Assembly: GCF_003710105.1 (NCBI RefSeq)
Contig: NZ_CP033325.1
Span: 3,038,001-3,102,000, forward strand
Reading direction: 5' to 3'
DNA: 64,000 nt
DNA from: Georgenia faecalis
GTDB taxonomy: Bacteria; Actinomycetota; Actinomycetes; Actinomycetales; Actinomycetaceae
The notes below the pieces were generated by a model. It searched no databases. It saw only the letters and a program-made list of their open reading frames with translations, and had not been told where the DNA came from. This document shows positions 11,544 through 19,085 of this stretch, piece after piece. Position 1 is the first letter of the stretch; each line of letters opens with the position of its first letter. The translations under genes and the position numbers were made by a program.

Positions 11544-12017
11544 CTAGACCGCGGCCCAGGCGGAGGCCAGCCGCGAGCGCGCCCGGGAGAGCGCGGCGTC
11601 GGCGCCGCCACGGGAGATCCCGAGGACGGCCGCGAGGTCGTCCCCGCCGAGCCCCTCCCAGGCGTGCAGGACGAGGATGTGACGGTCGCGGTCGCTCAGG
11701 GTGGCGAGGGCCCGGCGGAGCTCGTCGTCCGCGACGGCGGCGAGGGACGGGTCGGCGTGGTCCGCCACCTCCGGCAGGTCCTCGACCGGGACCGCCCGGT
11801 GCTTGCGCCGGTGGTTGGCCAGGACGAACCCGGCGGTCCGGTACAGCCAGGGCAGCTCGGCGCCCTCGGGGACGTCGTCGCGCCGTCGCCACGCCGTCGC
11901 GAGCACGTCGGCGGCGAGGTCCTCGGCGTCGTCGGCCGGGCCACGCCGGACGAAGTACCGGTACACGGCCGTGGCATGAGCCCCGTAGAGGTCGTCGAAC
12001 CATGCCTCGTCGCGCAC
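11544..12017 (-). CDS. RNA polymerase sigma factor, ECF-like (sigma-70 family)
   Basis: 157 residues. Region 2: WFDDLYGAHATAVYRYFVRRG followed by DAEDLAADVLATAWRR. Region 4: LATLSDRDRHILVLHAWEGLGGDDLAAVLGIS with helix-turn-helix SRGGADAALSRARSRL. I chose GTG at 12017 because GAGGAG sits about 8 nt upstream; an in-frame ATG at 12056 would add 13 residues. It redirects RNA polymerase to a small regulon. The motif shared with its own promoter region suggests autoregulation together with 10025-11446. Confidence 0.9.
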   Translation of the reverse strand: MRDEAWFDDLYGAHATAVYRYFVRRGPADDAEDLAADVLATAWRRRDDVPEGAELPWLYRTAGFVLANHRRKHRAVPVEDLPEVADHADPSLAAVADDELRRALATLSDRDRHILVLHAWEGLGGDDLAAVLGISRGGADAALSRARSRLASAWAAV

Positions 12018-12060
12018 GCCGTCTCCTCTGCCCCGGGCGGAGACCGTCCTCCGCATCGTG

Positions 12061-12088
12061 CCTGTGTGTCCGGCACCACCGATCTTGC
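12061..12088 (-). promoter_or_regulatory. Promoter-like motif shared with the downstream membrane-protein gene (copy 2)
   Basis: Minus-strand blocks GCAAGATCGG and GACACACAGG, with a total spacing 2 bp shorter than in copy 1. It lies 44 bp upstream of the GTG start of the sigma gene, overlapping the upstream alternative ATG region only at its edge. Confidence 0.45.
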
Positions 12089-12282
12089 ACCCCGGACGCG
12101 GCGAGCACGTACCGGCGCCAAGGGCGCGGCCGTGGTTGTGCCTCGATCCGCACGATGAGCAGCGGCCACCGCCCTCCACAGTCCAGCCACTCCTGTCGCC
12201 GAACGGCGTCACGGGACGGCACACTCCTTCCATGGCCCGGCCGACCGCCGAGCCCACCCCCCGCACAGACGAAGGATCCGCC

Positions 12283-12810
12283 ATGTCCGAGCCCACCGTC
12301 GAGGGCGTCCTGCACGCTCGCTTCCGGCCCACGAGCTTCCGCGAGGGGTACGACCAGGGCGACGTCGACTCGCTCCTCGACGAGGTCGTCCAGCTCCTCA
12401 AGGCGCACGAGGGCGGCATGCCCGCGGACGCCGCTGCCGCCGCCGCCGCCCTCTGCGAGAACGCCCGCTTCCAGCCCACCAAGTTCCGCGAGGGGTACGA
12501 CCAGGACGAGGTGGACGACTTCCTCGCGTCGCTGGTCCGCGGCTTCCGCGAGATCGCCGCCGCCGGTCCCGCGACGGCGGCCGCCGGGCAGTACCCGCCG
12601 CCGGCCCCGGGCCAGGCCGTCCCGGGCGCGGCCCCGATCACCGTCGCCGGAGCCCCGAGCACGGCCGCTGCCCCAGGCGCGACGGGCCCGACGAGCACCA
12701 CGACCACCACGCCCGGTCTCATCGAGAGCACCCGCCCCTCGGCCCTCACCCACGCCCTCGTGGCCGTCGCGGTCCTCGCCGTCGTCGGGATCCTCGCCGT
12801 CCTGCTCTGA
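12283..12810 (+). CDS. Tail-anchored protein with two DivIVA-like motifs
   Basis: 175 residues. Two near-identical segments, RPTSFREGYDQGDVDSLLDEV (about residues 14-34) and QPTKFREGYDQDEVDDFLASL (about 63-83), match the short DivIVA-domain motif (F-R-x-G-Y-x-x-x-x-V-D-x-x-L). A Pro/Ala/Thr-rich linker follows, then one C-terminal TM helix (ALVAVAVLAVVGILAVLL) at the extreme end. ATG at 12283 has AAGGA upstream; an in-frame ATG at 12232 is less likely. It probably marks or senses curved or septal membrane. Tail anchoring rather than an extended coiled coil distinguishes it from Wag31. Confidence 0.85.
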   Translation: MSEPTVEGVLHARFRPTSFREGYDQGDVDSLLDEVVQLLKAHEGGMPADAAAAAAALCENARFQPTKFREGYDQDEVDDFLASLVRGFREIAAAGPATAAAGQYPPPAPGQAVPGAAPITVAGAPSTAAAPGATGPTSTTTTTPGLIESTRPSALTHALVAVAVLAVVGILAVLL

Positions 12811-12832
12811 CCGGGACGTCCGGTCCCGGACA

Positions 12833-12871
12833 GCGAAAGGCCCCGCTGGTTCGCACCCGCGGGGCCTTCGC
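12833..12871. terminator. Bidirectional terminator between convergent genes
   Basis: GCGAAAGGCCCCGC (12833-12846) pairs with GCGGGGCCTTCGC (12859-12871) around a 12-nt loop. It sits between the stop codons of the DivIVA-like gene (+) and csbD (-). Confidence 0.8.
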
Positions 12872-12888
12872 TCGATGTGGTGGCGCCT

Positions 12889-13059
12889 CTACTTGAAGGC
12901 GTCCTTGACGTTCTCGCCCGCCTGCTTGAGGTTGGCTCCGGCCTTGTCCTTGTGGCCCTCGGCCTGGAGGTCCCGGTTCTCGGTGGCCTCTCCGGCGGTT
13001 GCCTTGGCCTTGCCCTTCGCCTCCTGGGCGGCGTTGCTGATCTTGTCTCCCAGACCCAT
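12889..13059 (-). CDS. CsbD family stress protein
   Basis: 56 residues, MGLGDKISNAAQEAKGKAKA, followed by GEATENRDLQAEGHKDKAGANLKQAGE. The alternating Lys/Ala/Gly helical pattern and the length are typical of CsbD-like proteins, general-stress proteins of unknown biochemical role. ATG at 13059 has GAAGGAG upstream. The reading frame continues upstream without a believable start. Single gene, convergent with the DivIVA-like gene. Confidence 0.9.
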   Translation of the reverse strand: MGLGDKISNAAQEAKGKAKATAGEATENRDLQAEGHKDKAGANLKQAGENVKDAFK

Positions 13060-13155
13060 GTCGATCTCCTTCGGTCGTCGACGTGCCCCTGACGGGCTAT
13101 CGATCATTACAGTAGGGGCGCCCATCACGCACCGCACCTGGGGAGGACGTCGCCG

Positions 13156-13890
13156 GTGAGACCGTACGTGCTGCTCGCCTCGCGGAGCGAGGACGCCGCC
13201 GCCGACGAGGAGTACGCCTCGATCCTGCGCCTCGCGGGCCTGGGCGAGGACGACCTCGTGCGGGTACGGATGGAGAGCGGTGCGTTCACCCCCCTGGCGC
13301 TCGAGGACTTCTCCGGCGTCATCCTCGGTGGCAGCCCCTTCACCGCGTCGCTGCCGCCGGCGCACAAGAGCGACATGCAGCTGCGGGTCGAGGCGGAGCT
13401 CACCGGCCTCCTCGCGGACGTCCTCGCCGGCGACGTGCCCTTCCTCGGTCTCTGCTACGGGGTCGGGTGCCTCGGCCGCCACGCGGGCGGGGTCGTGGAC
13501 GGCACCTACGCCGAGGAGACCGGGGCGACGACGATCGAGCTCACCGACGCCGGACGGGCCGACCCGCTCCTCGCGGGCCTGCCCGAGACGTTCACCGCGT
13601 ACGTCGGGCACAAGGAGGCGTGCACCGTGCTGCCCGCCGGAGCCGTCGCCCTCGCGACCTCGGCGCCGTGCCCCGTCCAGATGTTCCGCCTCGGCGAGCG
13701 CCAGTACGTCACCCAGTTCCATCCCGAGATGGACGAGGCGGCGATCGTCACCCGGATCCGGACGTACCAGCACTCGGGCTACTTCCCCGCGGACCAGGTC
13801 GAGGCCGTGCTCGCGCGGGTCGCCGGCGTGGACGTCAGCCACTCCCACCGGATCCTGCCCGCGTTCGTCGAACGGTTCGCCCGGGACTGA
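13156..13890 (+). CDS. Class I glutamine amidotransferase (GuaA-like stand-alone domain)
   Basis: 244 residues, GTG start. A single class I GATase domain: nucleophile elbow FLGLCYGVG (Cys near 104) and catalytic His/Glu in QFHPEMD (about 194-196). There is no synthase domain, so it is not GMP synthase itself. Such proteins are usually annotated as GMP synthase-like glutamine amidotransferases; the ammonia acceptor is unknown. The stop codon falls inside a 14-bp tandem repeat (13884-13911). Confidence 0.88.
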   Translation: MRPYVLLASRSEDAAADEEYASILRLAGLGEDDLVRVRMESGAFTPLALEDFSGVILGGSPFTASLPPAHKSDMQLRVEAELTGLLADVLAGDVPFLGLCYGVGCLGRHAGGVVDGTYAEETGATTIELTDAGRADPLLAGLPETFTAYVGHKEACTVLPAGAVALATSAPCPVQMFRLGERQYVTQFHPEMDEAAIVTRIRTYQHSGYFPADQVEAVLARVAGVDVSHSHRILPAFVERFARD

Positions 13891-13911
13891 CCGGTCCGGA
13901 CTGACCGGTCG
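13884..13911. repeat. 14-bp tandem duplication at the 3-prime end of the amidotransferase gene
   Basis: GGACTGACCGGTCC and GGACTGACCGGTCG stand head to tail. The first copy contains the TGA stop codon. Each copy contains the self-complementary hexamer ACCGGT, so local pairing is possible. Confidence 0.75.
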
Positions 13912-13945
13912 GCTCGACTTCCGTCTCCACCTCGCGCTCCCGAGA

Positions 13946-13963
13946 TGCTCAGCGTGCTGAGCA
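13946..13963. promoter_or_regulatory. Palindrome upstream of the TspO-like gene, candidate operator
   Basis: TGCTCAG-CGTG-CTGAGCA has perfect 7-bp arms and ends 16 bp before the ATG at 13980. The size and symmetry fit a dimeric HTH repressor. No regulator gene is adjacent, so it would have to be bound in trans. Confidence 0.5.
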
Positions 13964-13979
13964 CTGTCACCATCGCGGC

Positions 13980-14801
13980 ATGGCCACTCGCACGCCGTCC
14001 CCCGCCGCCCGCTCCGCCGCGCCCGCGACCCGGGCCGACGTCGTCCGCCAGGTCGGCGTCCTCGTCAGCGCCGTGCTCGCCATCGGCGGGGCGTTCCTCG
14101 GTTCCGGCGCCTTCATCGGCACCCCCATCGCCGACGCCGCCGGCGGCGTGCTCTCGGCCGACGCCACCCCGCTCGCGCCGGCGAGCCCGGCGTTCTCCAT
14201 CTGGTCGGTCATCTACACCGGGCTGGCCGCGTACGCGGTCTGGCAGGTCCTCCCCGGCCAGCGCACCGACCCGCGGCAGCGGGCCACGGGCTGGTGGATC
14301 GCCCTGTCGATGATCCTCAACGCCGCCTGGGTGCTCGCGGTCCAGGGCGACCTCCTCGGCCTCACCGTGGTCGTCATCGTCGCGCTGCTCGCGGTGCTCT
14401 GCCTCATCGTCGTCCGGCTGACGCGCAGCCGTCCGCGGAACCTCGTCGACGCCGTCGTCGTCGACGGGACCATCGGGCTCTACCTCGGCTGGGTGAGCGT
14501 GGCGACGGCGGCCAACACGGCGGCCGTGCTTGCGAGCGCCGGCGTGGACCTGCCGTCGGACCCCACCGGCGTCGCCGTGATCGCCGCGGTCGCCGTTGTC
14601 GGCGCGGCGCTCGCGTGGTGGAGTCGGGGCCGGCTCGCCATCGCCGCCGCCCAGGTATGGGGGCTGAGCTGGATCGCCGTCGGGCGGCTCACCGGCGAAC
14701 CGCCGTCGACGCCGGTCGGGATCGCCGCCATCGCCGCCGCGGCCGTCATCGCCGTCGTCGCGGTGGTCGCACGGCTGCGGCGCCGCGACGCCCGCCGCTG
14801 A
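13980..14801 (+). CDS. TspO/MBR-like membrane protein
   Basis: 273 residues with about seven hydrophobic segments. The motif LAPASPAFSIWSVIYTGLAA and the NAAWVLAVQ segment match the tryptophan-rich sensory protein (TspO/MBR) superfamily, in the longer actinobacterial version. TspO proteins bind tetrapyrroles and respond to oxidative or light stress; the ligand here is not shown. ATG at 13980 lacks a strong ribosome-binding site, so the mRNA may be leaderless or short-leadered from a promoter overlapping the palindrome. Confidence 0.78.
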   Translation: MATRTPSPAARSAAPATRADVVRQVGVLVSAVLAIGGAFLGSGAFIGTPIADAAGGVLSADATPLAPASPAFSIWSVIYTGLAAYAVWQVLPGQRTDPRQRATGWWIALSMILNAAWVLAVQGDLLGLTVVVIVALLAVLCLIVVRLTRSRPRNLVDAVVVDGTIGLYLGWVSVATAANTAAVLASAGVDLPSDPTGVAVIAAVAVVGAALAWWSRGRLAIAAAQVWGLSWIAVGRLTGEPPSTPVGIAAIAAAAVIAVVAVVARLRRRDARR

Positions 14802-14815
14802 GCCGCCGACCCCGT

Positions 14816-14908
14816 GCCGAGCTCGCTCAATCGAAGCCGAGTTCGCTAATCCAAGCCGACTTCGCTAGTCAGAATTAGCGAACTCGAGCCCGAACTATCG
14901 AACTCGGC
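14816..14908. repeat. Array of five 16-bp repeats at 19-20 bp spacing (three direct, two inverted)
   Basis: Direct units: GCCGAGCTCGCTCAAT (14816), GCCGAGTTCGCTAATC (14836) and GCCGACTTCGCTAGTC (14855). Inverted units ending at 14889 (reverse complement GCTCGAGTTCGCTAAT) and 14908 (GCCGAGTTCGATAGTT). It is markedly A/T-richer than the surroundings and falls between the stop codon of the TspO-like gene and the clpC terminator. Confidence 0.75.
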
Positions 14909-14930
14909 CCGGCGCACCGCGCCCGGACGC

Positions 14931-14968
14931 GGGAGGGCCCGGCAGCCGCTCGGCTGCCGGGCCCTCCC
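14931..14968 (-). terminator. Strong terminator hairpin for clpC
   Basis: A perfect 17-bp stem (14931-14947 with 14952-14968) around a 4-nt loop, 16 bp past the clpC stop. It would also stop transcription coming from the TspO side. Confidence 0.85.
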
Positions 14969-14984
14969 GTCGTTCCTACCTCGC

Positions 14985-17561
14985 TCAGCCCTCGGGCTGC
15001 AGCTGGCCGCCACCCCCGCCGCCGCCACCCGACGGCGCGGTCGGCATCTGCCGCTGCTCGACCGTGGTCGAGCCGCCGACCGCGACCGGCTCGGGCGCGA
15101 GGATGTCGCCCTCGTCGACGCCGTGGAAGGTGAACTCCCCGAGCAGACCCTCACCCTTGGCGTCGACCTCGACCGTCTGGCCGGGCCGGATCTCGCCGTA
15201 GAGGATCTTCTCCGAGAGCTGGTCCTCGATCTCGCGCTGGATCGCGCGGCGCAGCGGCCGGGCGCCGAGGACCGGGTCGTACCCGCGCTCGGCGAGCAGG
15301 GACTTGGCCGCGTCGGTGAGCCGGATCGCCATCCCCTGGTCGCGCATGCGGGTGTCGAGCCGCGCGATCATGAGGTCGACGATCTGGACGATCTCGTCCT
15401 GCGAGAGCTGCGGGAAGACGATGACGTCGTCCACGCGGTTGAGGAACTCGGGCCGGAAGTGCTGCTTGAGCTCCTCGTTGACCTTGGTCTTCATCCGCTC
15501 GTAGCTCGTGGACAGGTCGCCACCCGCCTGGAAGCCGGTCATGACGCCCTTGGCGATGTCCCGCGTGCCGAGGTTCGTCGTCATGATGATGACGGTGTTC
15601 TTGAAGTCCACCGTGCGGCCCTGGGCGTCGGTGAGACGGCCGTCCTCGAGGATCTGCAGGAGCGAGTTGAAGATGTCCGCGTGGGCCTTCTCCACCTCGT
15701 CGAACAGCACGACGGAGAACGGACGACGGCGCACCTTCTCGGTGAGCTGGCCGCCCTCCTCGTAGCCGACGTACCCGGGGGGCGAGCCGAAGAGCCGCGA
15801 GACCGTGTGCTTCTCGGAGAACTCGCTCATGTCGAGCTGGATGAGCGCGTCCTCGTCCCCGAAGAGGAACTCGGCGAGCGCCTTGGCCAGCTCGGTCTTC
15901 CCGACGCCGGTGGGGCCGGCGAAGATGAAGGAGCCACCGGGACGCTTGGGGTCCTTGAGGCCCGCGCGGGTGCGGCGGATCGCCTGGGAGAGCGCCTTGA
16001 TGGCGATCTCCTGACCGACGATGCGCTTGTGCAGCTCGTCCTCCATGTGGAGGAGCTTGGAGGACTCCTCCTCGGTGAGCTTGAAGACCGGGATGCCGGT
16101 CGACATCGCCAGCACCTCGGCGATGAGGTCCTCGTCCACCTCGGAGACGGTGTCGAGGTCGCCCGCCTTCCAGGCCTTCTCGCGGTCGGTGCGACGGGTG
16201 GCCAGGCGCTTCTCGTCGTCGCGCAGGCGCGCGGCGCGCTCGAAGTCCTGGTCGTCGATCGCCGACTCCTTGTCGCGGCGGACCTCGGCGATGCGCTCGT
16301 CGAGCTCGCGCAGCTCCGGCGGCGCCGTCATGCGACGGATGCGCAGGCGCGCGCCCGCCTCGTCGATGAGGTCGATCGCCTTGTCCGGGAGGAACCGGTC
16401 GTTGACGTAGCGGTCGGCGAGGGTGGCCGCGGCGACGAGGGCGGCGTCGTTGATGGAGACCCGGTGGTGGGCCTCGTACCGGTCGCGCAGCCCCTTGAGG
16501 ATCTCGATGGTGTGCGCCAACGAGGGCTCGTTCACCTGGATCGGCTGGAAGCGGCGCTCGAGCGCAGCGTCCTTCTCGATGTGCTTGCGGTACTCCTCGA
16601 GCGTGGTGGCGCCGATGGTCTGGAGCTCGCCGCGGGCCAGCATGGGCTTGAGGATGCTGGCCGCGTCGATGGCGCCCTCGGCGGCACCCGCCCCGACGAG
16701 CGTGTGGATCTCGTCGATGAACAGGATGATGTCGCCGCGGGTGCGGATCTCCTTGAGGACCTTCTTCAGGCGCTCCTCGAAGTCACCGCGGTAGCGGGAG
16801 CCGGCAACCAGCGAGCCGAGGTCGAGGGTGTAGAGCTGCTTGTCGCGCAGCGTCTCGGGGACGTCCCCGCGGACGATGTTCTGCGCCAGCCCCTCGACGA
16901 CGGCGGTCTTGCCGACGCCGGGCTCGCCGATGAGGACGGGGTTGTTCTTCGTGCGGCGGGAGAGCACCTGCATCACGCGCTCGATCTCCTGCTCGCGCCC
17001 GATGACCGGGTCGAGCTTGCCCTCGCGCGCAGCCTGGGTGAGGTTGCGCCCGAACTGGTCGAGCACGGCCGAGCCCGAGGGCTGGCCCTCCGCCGGGCCG
17101 CCGGCCGCGACGGGCTCCTTGCCCTGGTAGCCGGAGAGGAGCTGGATGACCTGCTGGCGCACGCGGTTGAGGTCGGCGCCCAGCTTGCCGAGCACCTGGG
17201 CGGCGACTCCCTCACCCTCGCGGATGAGGCCGAGCAGGATGTGCTCGGTCCCGATGTAGTTGTGGCCGAGCTGGAGCGCCTCGCGCAGGGACAGCTCGAG
17301 CACCTTCTTGGCGCGGGGGGTGAAGGGGATGTGCCCGCTCGGGGCCTGCTGACCCTCACCGATGATCTCGGTGACCTGCTGGCGGACAGCTTCCAGGGAG
17401 ATGCCGAGGGACTCCAGGGCCTTGGCGGCCACGCCCTCGCCCTCGTGGATCAGGCCGAGCAGGATGTGCTCGGTCCCGATGTAGTTGTGGTTGAGCATCC
17501 TCGCCTCTTCCTGGGCGAGGACGACCACGCGTCGGGCACGGTCTGTGAATCTCTCGAACAT
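14985..17561 (-). CDS. clpC: ATP-dependent Clp protease ATPase subunit ClpC
   Basis: 858 residues, normal for ClpC. Two Clp-N repeats (each with [13 protein letters not shown]), first AAA+ module with Walker [11 protein letters not shown] (near 212), a UVR-type middle coiled coil ([19 protein letters not shown], about 430-465), and second AAA+ module with Walker [11 protein letters not shown] (near 552). A glycine-rich C-terminal tail ends the protein. It is the hexameric unfoldase that feeds ClpP; essential in many actinobacteria. A candidate ClgR box lies about 90 bp upstream. Confidence 0.98.
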   Translation of the reverse strand: MFERFTDRARRVVVLAQEEARMLNHNYIGTEHILLGLIHEGEGVAAKALESLGISLEAVRQQVTEIIGEGQQAPSGHIPFTPRAKKVLELSLREALQLGHNYIGTEHILLGLIREGEGVAAQVLGKLGADLNRVRQQVIQLLSGYQGKEPVAAGGPAEGQPSGSAVLDQFGRNLTQAAREGKLDPVIGREQEIERVMQVLSRRTKNNPVLIGEPGVGKTAVVEGLAQNIVRGDVPETLRDKQLYTLDLGSLVAGSRYRGDFEERLKKVLKEIRTRGDIILFIDEIHTLVGAGAAEGAIDAASILKPMLARGELQTIGATTLEEYRKHIEKDAALERRFQPIQVNEPSLAHTIEILKGLRDRYEAHHRVSINDAALVAAATLADRYVNDRFLPDKAIDLIDEAGARLRIRRMTAPPELRELDERIAEVRRDKESAIDDQDFERAARLRDDEKRLATRRTDREKAWKAGDLDTVSEVDEDLIAEVLAMSTGIPVFKLTEEESSKLLHMEDELHKRIVGQEIAIKALSQAIRRTRAGLKDPKRPGGSFIFAGPTGVGKTELAKALAEFLFGDEDALIQLDMSEFSEKHTVSRLFGSPPGYVGYEEGGQLTEKVRRRPFSVVLFDEVEKAHADIFNSLLQILEDGRLTDAQGRTVDFKNTVIIMTTNLGTRDIAKGVMTGFQAGGDLSTSYERMKTKVNEELKQHFRPEFLNRVDDVIVFPQLSQDEIVQIVDLMIARLDTRMRDQGMAIRLTDAAKSLLAERGYDPVLGARPLRRAIQREIEDQLSEKILYGEIRPGQTVEVDAKGEGLLGEFTFHGVDEGDILAPEPVAVGGSTTVEQRQMPTAPSGGGGGGGGQLQPEG

Positions 17562-17651
17562 GTGGGCTCCTCAGCAGGCGGCGCGGCCGGGGTCTCCCGG
17601 CCTGGCAGCGTTCATCGATGCTAACGGCGTACGGCCCGCCAGACGTCCTGT

Positions 17652-17665
17652 GTTCGCCAGGGGCG
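17652..17665. promoter_or_regulatory. Candidate ClgR box upstream of clpC
   Basis: GTTCGC-CAGGG-GCG matches the GTTCGC-N5-GCG pattern described for ClgR, the activator of clp genes in Streptomyces and relatives. It lies about 90 bp upstream of the clpC ATG. Confidence 0.5.
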
Positions 17666-17716
17666 TGACCCCGCCCGCGCGGGCGCGGTGACCTCGGAAA
17701 GGTGCTGCACGCCCCG

Positions 17717-18232
17717 CTAGGCGGCCAGGGCGGTCTCGAAGGCGCGGTGCACGCCGGGCGAGAAGAGCACGAAGCGCACGGCGTCGATCGCCTCGGCATC
17801 CCCGAACCCCCGCACCGCCGCGACGGCGATGCGGGCCACGTCCGCGGCGTCCCACCCGTACGCCCCGGCGCTGATGGCCGGGAACGCGACCGTGCGCGCG
17901 CCGACGGCGACGGCGACGCCGAGCGCGTGGGTGAAGCAGGCGGCGAGCAGGGCGGGGTCGCGCTCCCCGCGGTGCGCATTCGGCCCCACGGTGTGGATGA
18001 CCCAGTCGGCGGGCAGGTCGTAACCCGCGGTCGGCACGGCCTCGCCCACGGGAAGCCCGTCGGGGAGCTCGGTGCGACGCAGGTCCATGCACTCGGCGAG
18101 CAGGCCCGGGCCGGCGGCCCGGTGGATGGCGCCGTCGACCCCGCCGCCACCGAGCAGCGAGGAGTTGGCGGCGTTGACGATGGCGTCCACCCGTTCGCGG
18201 GTGATGTCCCCGAGGACCGCGTCGATCTTCAT
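17717..18232 (-). CDS. Macrodomain protein, O-acetyl-ADP-ribose deacetylase type
   Basis: 171 residues, a single MacroD-type macrodomain. Signature blocks: [34 protein letters not shown] (ligand-binding Asp and the [14 protein letters not shown] loops), [10 protein letters not shown] and [12 protein letters not shown]. This is the YmdB/MacroD group that hydrolyses O-acetyl-ADP-ribose or removes ADP-ribose from acidic side chains. ATG at 18232. Not coupled to a neighbour: dtd ends 92 bp upstream. A role in NAD-linked stress signalling is plausible. Confidence 0.93.
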   Translation of the reverse strand: MKIDAVLGDITRERVDAIVNAANSSLLGGGGVDGAIHRAAGPGLLAECMDLRRTELPDGLPVGEAVPTAGYDLPADWVIHTVGPNAHRGERDPALLAACFTHALGVAVAVGARTVAFPAISAGAYGWDAADVARIAVAAVRGFGDAEAIDAVRFVLFSPGVHRAFETALAA

Positions 18233-18250
18233 GCCTCGATCATGCCCGCG

Positions 18251-18276
18251 GCCCGCCGGGCCACAACCCGGCGGGC
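18251..18276 (-). terminator. Hairpin after dtd
   Basis: GCCCGCCGGG (18251-18260) and CCCGGCGGGC (18267-18276) form a perfect 10-bp stem with a 6-nt loop, 48 bp beyond the dtd stop. It probably ends the nitrobindin-to-dtd transcript. Confidence 0.55.
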
Positions 18277-18324
18277 CCGCCGGGTCCCGGCGCGAGGGCC
18301 CGCAGGGGCACGAGCCCGCGCGGG

Positions 18325-18753
18325 TCAGTCGACGTCGAGGACGATCGTCACCGGGCCGTCGTTGGTGAGCTCGACCTGCATGTCCGCCCCGAAGCGCCCG
18401 GTCTCCACGCGTACCCCGCGCTCGCGCAGGGAGCCGACGACGACGTCGACGAGCGGCTCGGCGACGTCGCCGGGCGCCGCCGCGCTCCACGACGGGCGCC
18501 GGCCCTTGCGGACGTCGGCGTAGAGGGTGAACTGCGAGACGACGAGCACGGGCGCACCGGAGCCGAGCACCGAGGCGTCCCCGCGCAGGAGACGCATCTC
18601 GGCGACCTTGCGGGCCAGCCGGTCGGCGTGCTCACGGGTGTCGGTGTGGGTCACGCCCACGAGGGCGACCAGACCGGGCTCCGCGAAGCCCCCCACGTCC
18701 TCGCCGTCGACCCGGACCACGGCGGAGGTCACGCGCTGGAGGACGGCCCTCAC
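18325..18753 (-). CDS. dtd: D-aminoacyl-tRNA deacylase
   Basis: 142 residues, standard Dtd length. It starts [21 protein letters not shown] (GTG) and contains [20 protein letters not shown], the SQFTLYA catalytic motif, and [11 protein letters not shown] near the C-terminus, the conserved cross-subunit GP-cis-Pro-type motif. It removes D-amino acids from mischarged tRNAs. Its GTG overlaps the TGA of the DUF2516 gene (GTGA). Confidence 0.96.
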   Translation of the reverse strand: MRAVLQRVTSAVVRVDGEDVGGFAEPGLVALVGVTHTDTREHADRLARKVAEMRLLRGDASVLGSGAPVLVVSQFTLYADVRKGRRPSWSAAAPGDVAEPLVDVVVGSLRERGVRVETGRFGADMQVELTNDGPVTIVLDVD

Positions 18754-19076
18754 CAGCCGCCCCGGTTGGGCGGACGGCGCCGGTAGCCGCTCACGGCGGG
18801 CTTGACGTCGGCGAGGTAGATCGCCGCCGGCACGATGAAGAAGAACTGGAGGAACCCGCCGAAGATCCCGACGCCGAGGGGCGGCGGGATGGCGATGAAG
18901 CCGAGCGCCGCCCCGGCGCCCAGCAGGAGGAGCCAGAAGTTCTTGGTCCGCTTGCCCGCCGAGACGAACGCCGGCGCGGGCTGTCGCGCCGCGTGGACGA
19001 GCGCCCACAGCTCGACCCCGAAGGCGACGAGCGCGAGGCCGAGGAACAGGTAGACCTGCACGAATCCGATGAGCAC
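18750..19076 (-). CDS. DUF2516 family membrane protein
   Basis: 108 residues with three hydrophobic stretches (FVQVYLFLGLALVAFGVELWALVHA, FWLLLLGAGAALGFIAI, FLQFFFIVPAAIYLADV). The N-terminal part and the KTKNFW-like RTKNFWLLL motif are typical of DUF2516, a small actinobacterial family of unknown function commonly seen near dtd and ygfZ. Coupled to dtd by a GTGA overlap and 9 bp downstream of the FUSC gene. Confidence 0.88.
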   Translation of the reverse strand: MLIGFVQVYLFLGLALVAFGVELWALVHAARQPAPAFVSAGKRTKNFWLLLLGAGAALGFIAIPPPLGVGIFGGFLQFFFIVPAAIYLADVKPAVSGYRRRPPNRGGW

Positions 19077-19085
19077 GCCCCGAGC

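Noticed and set aside
13156-13890. GMP synthase (guaA).
   Set aside because: Only the glutamine amidotransferase domain is present; the ATP-pyrophosphatase and dimerisation domains are missing.
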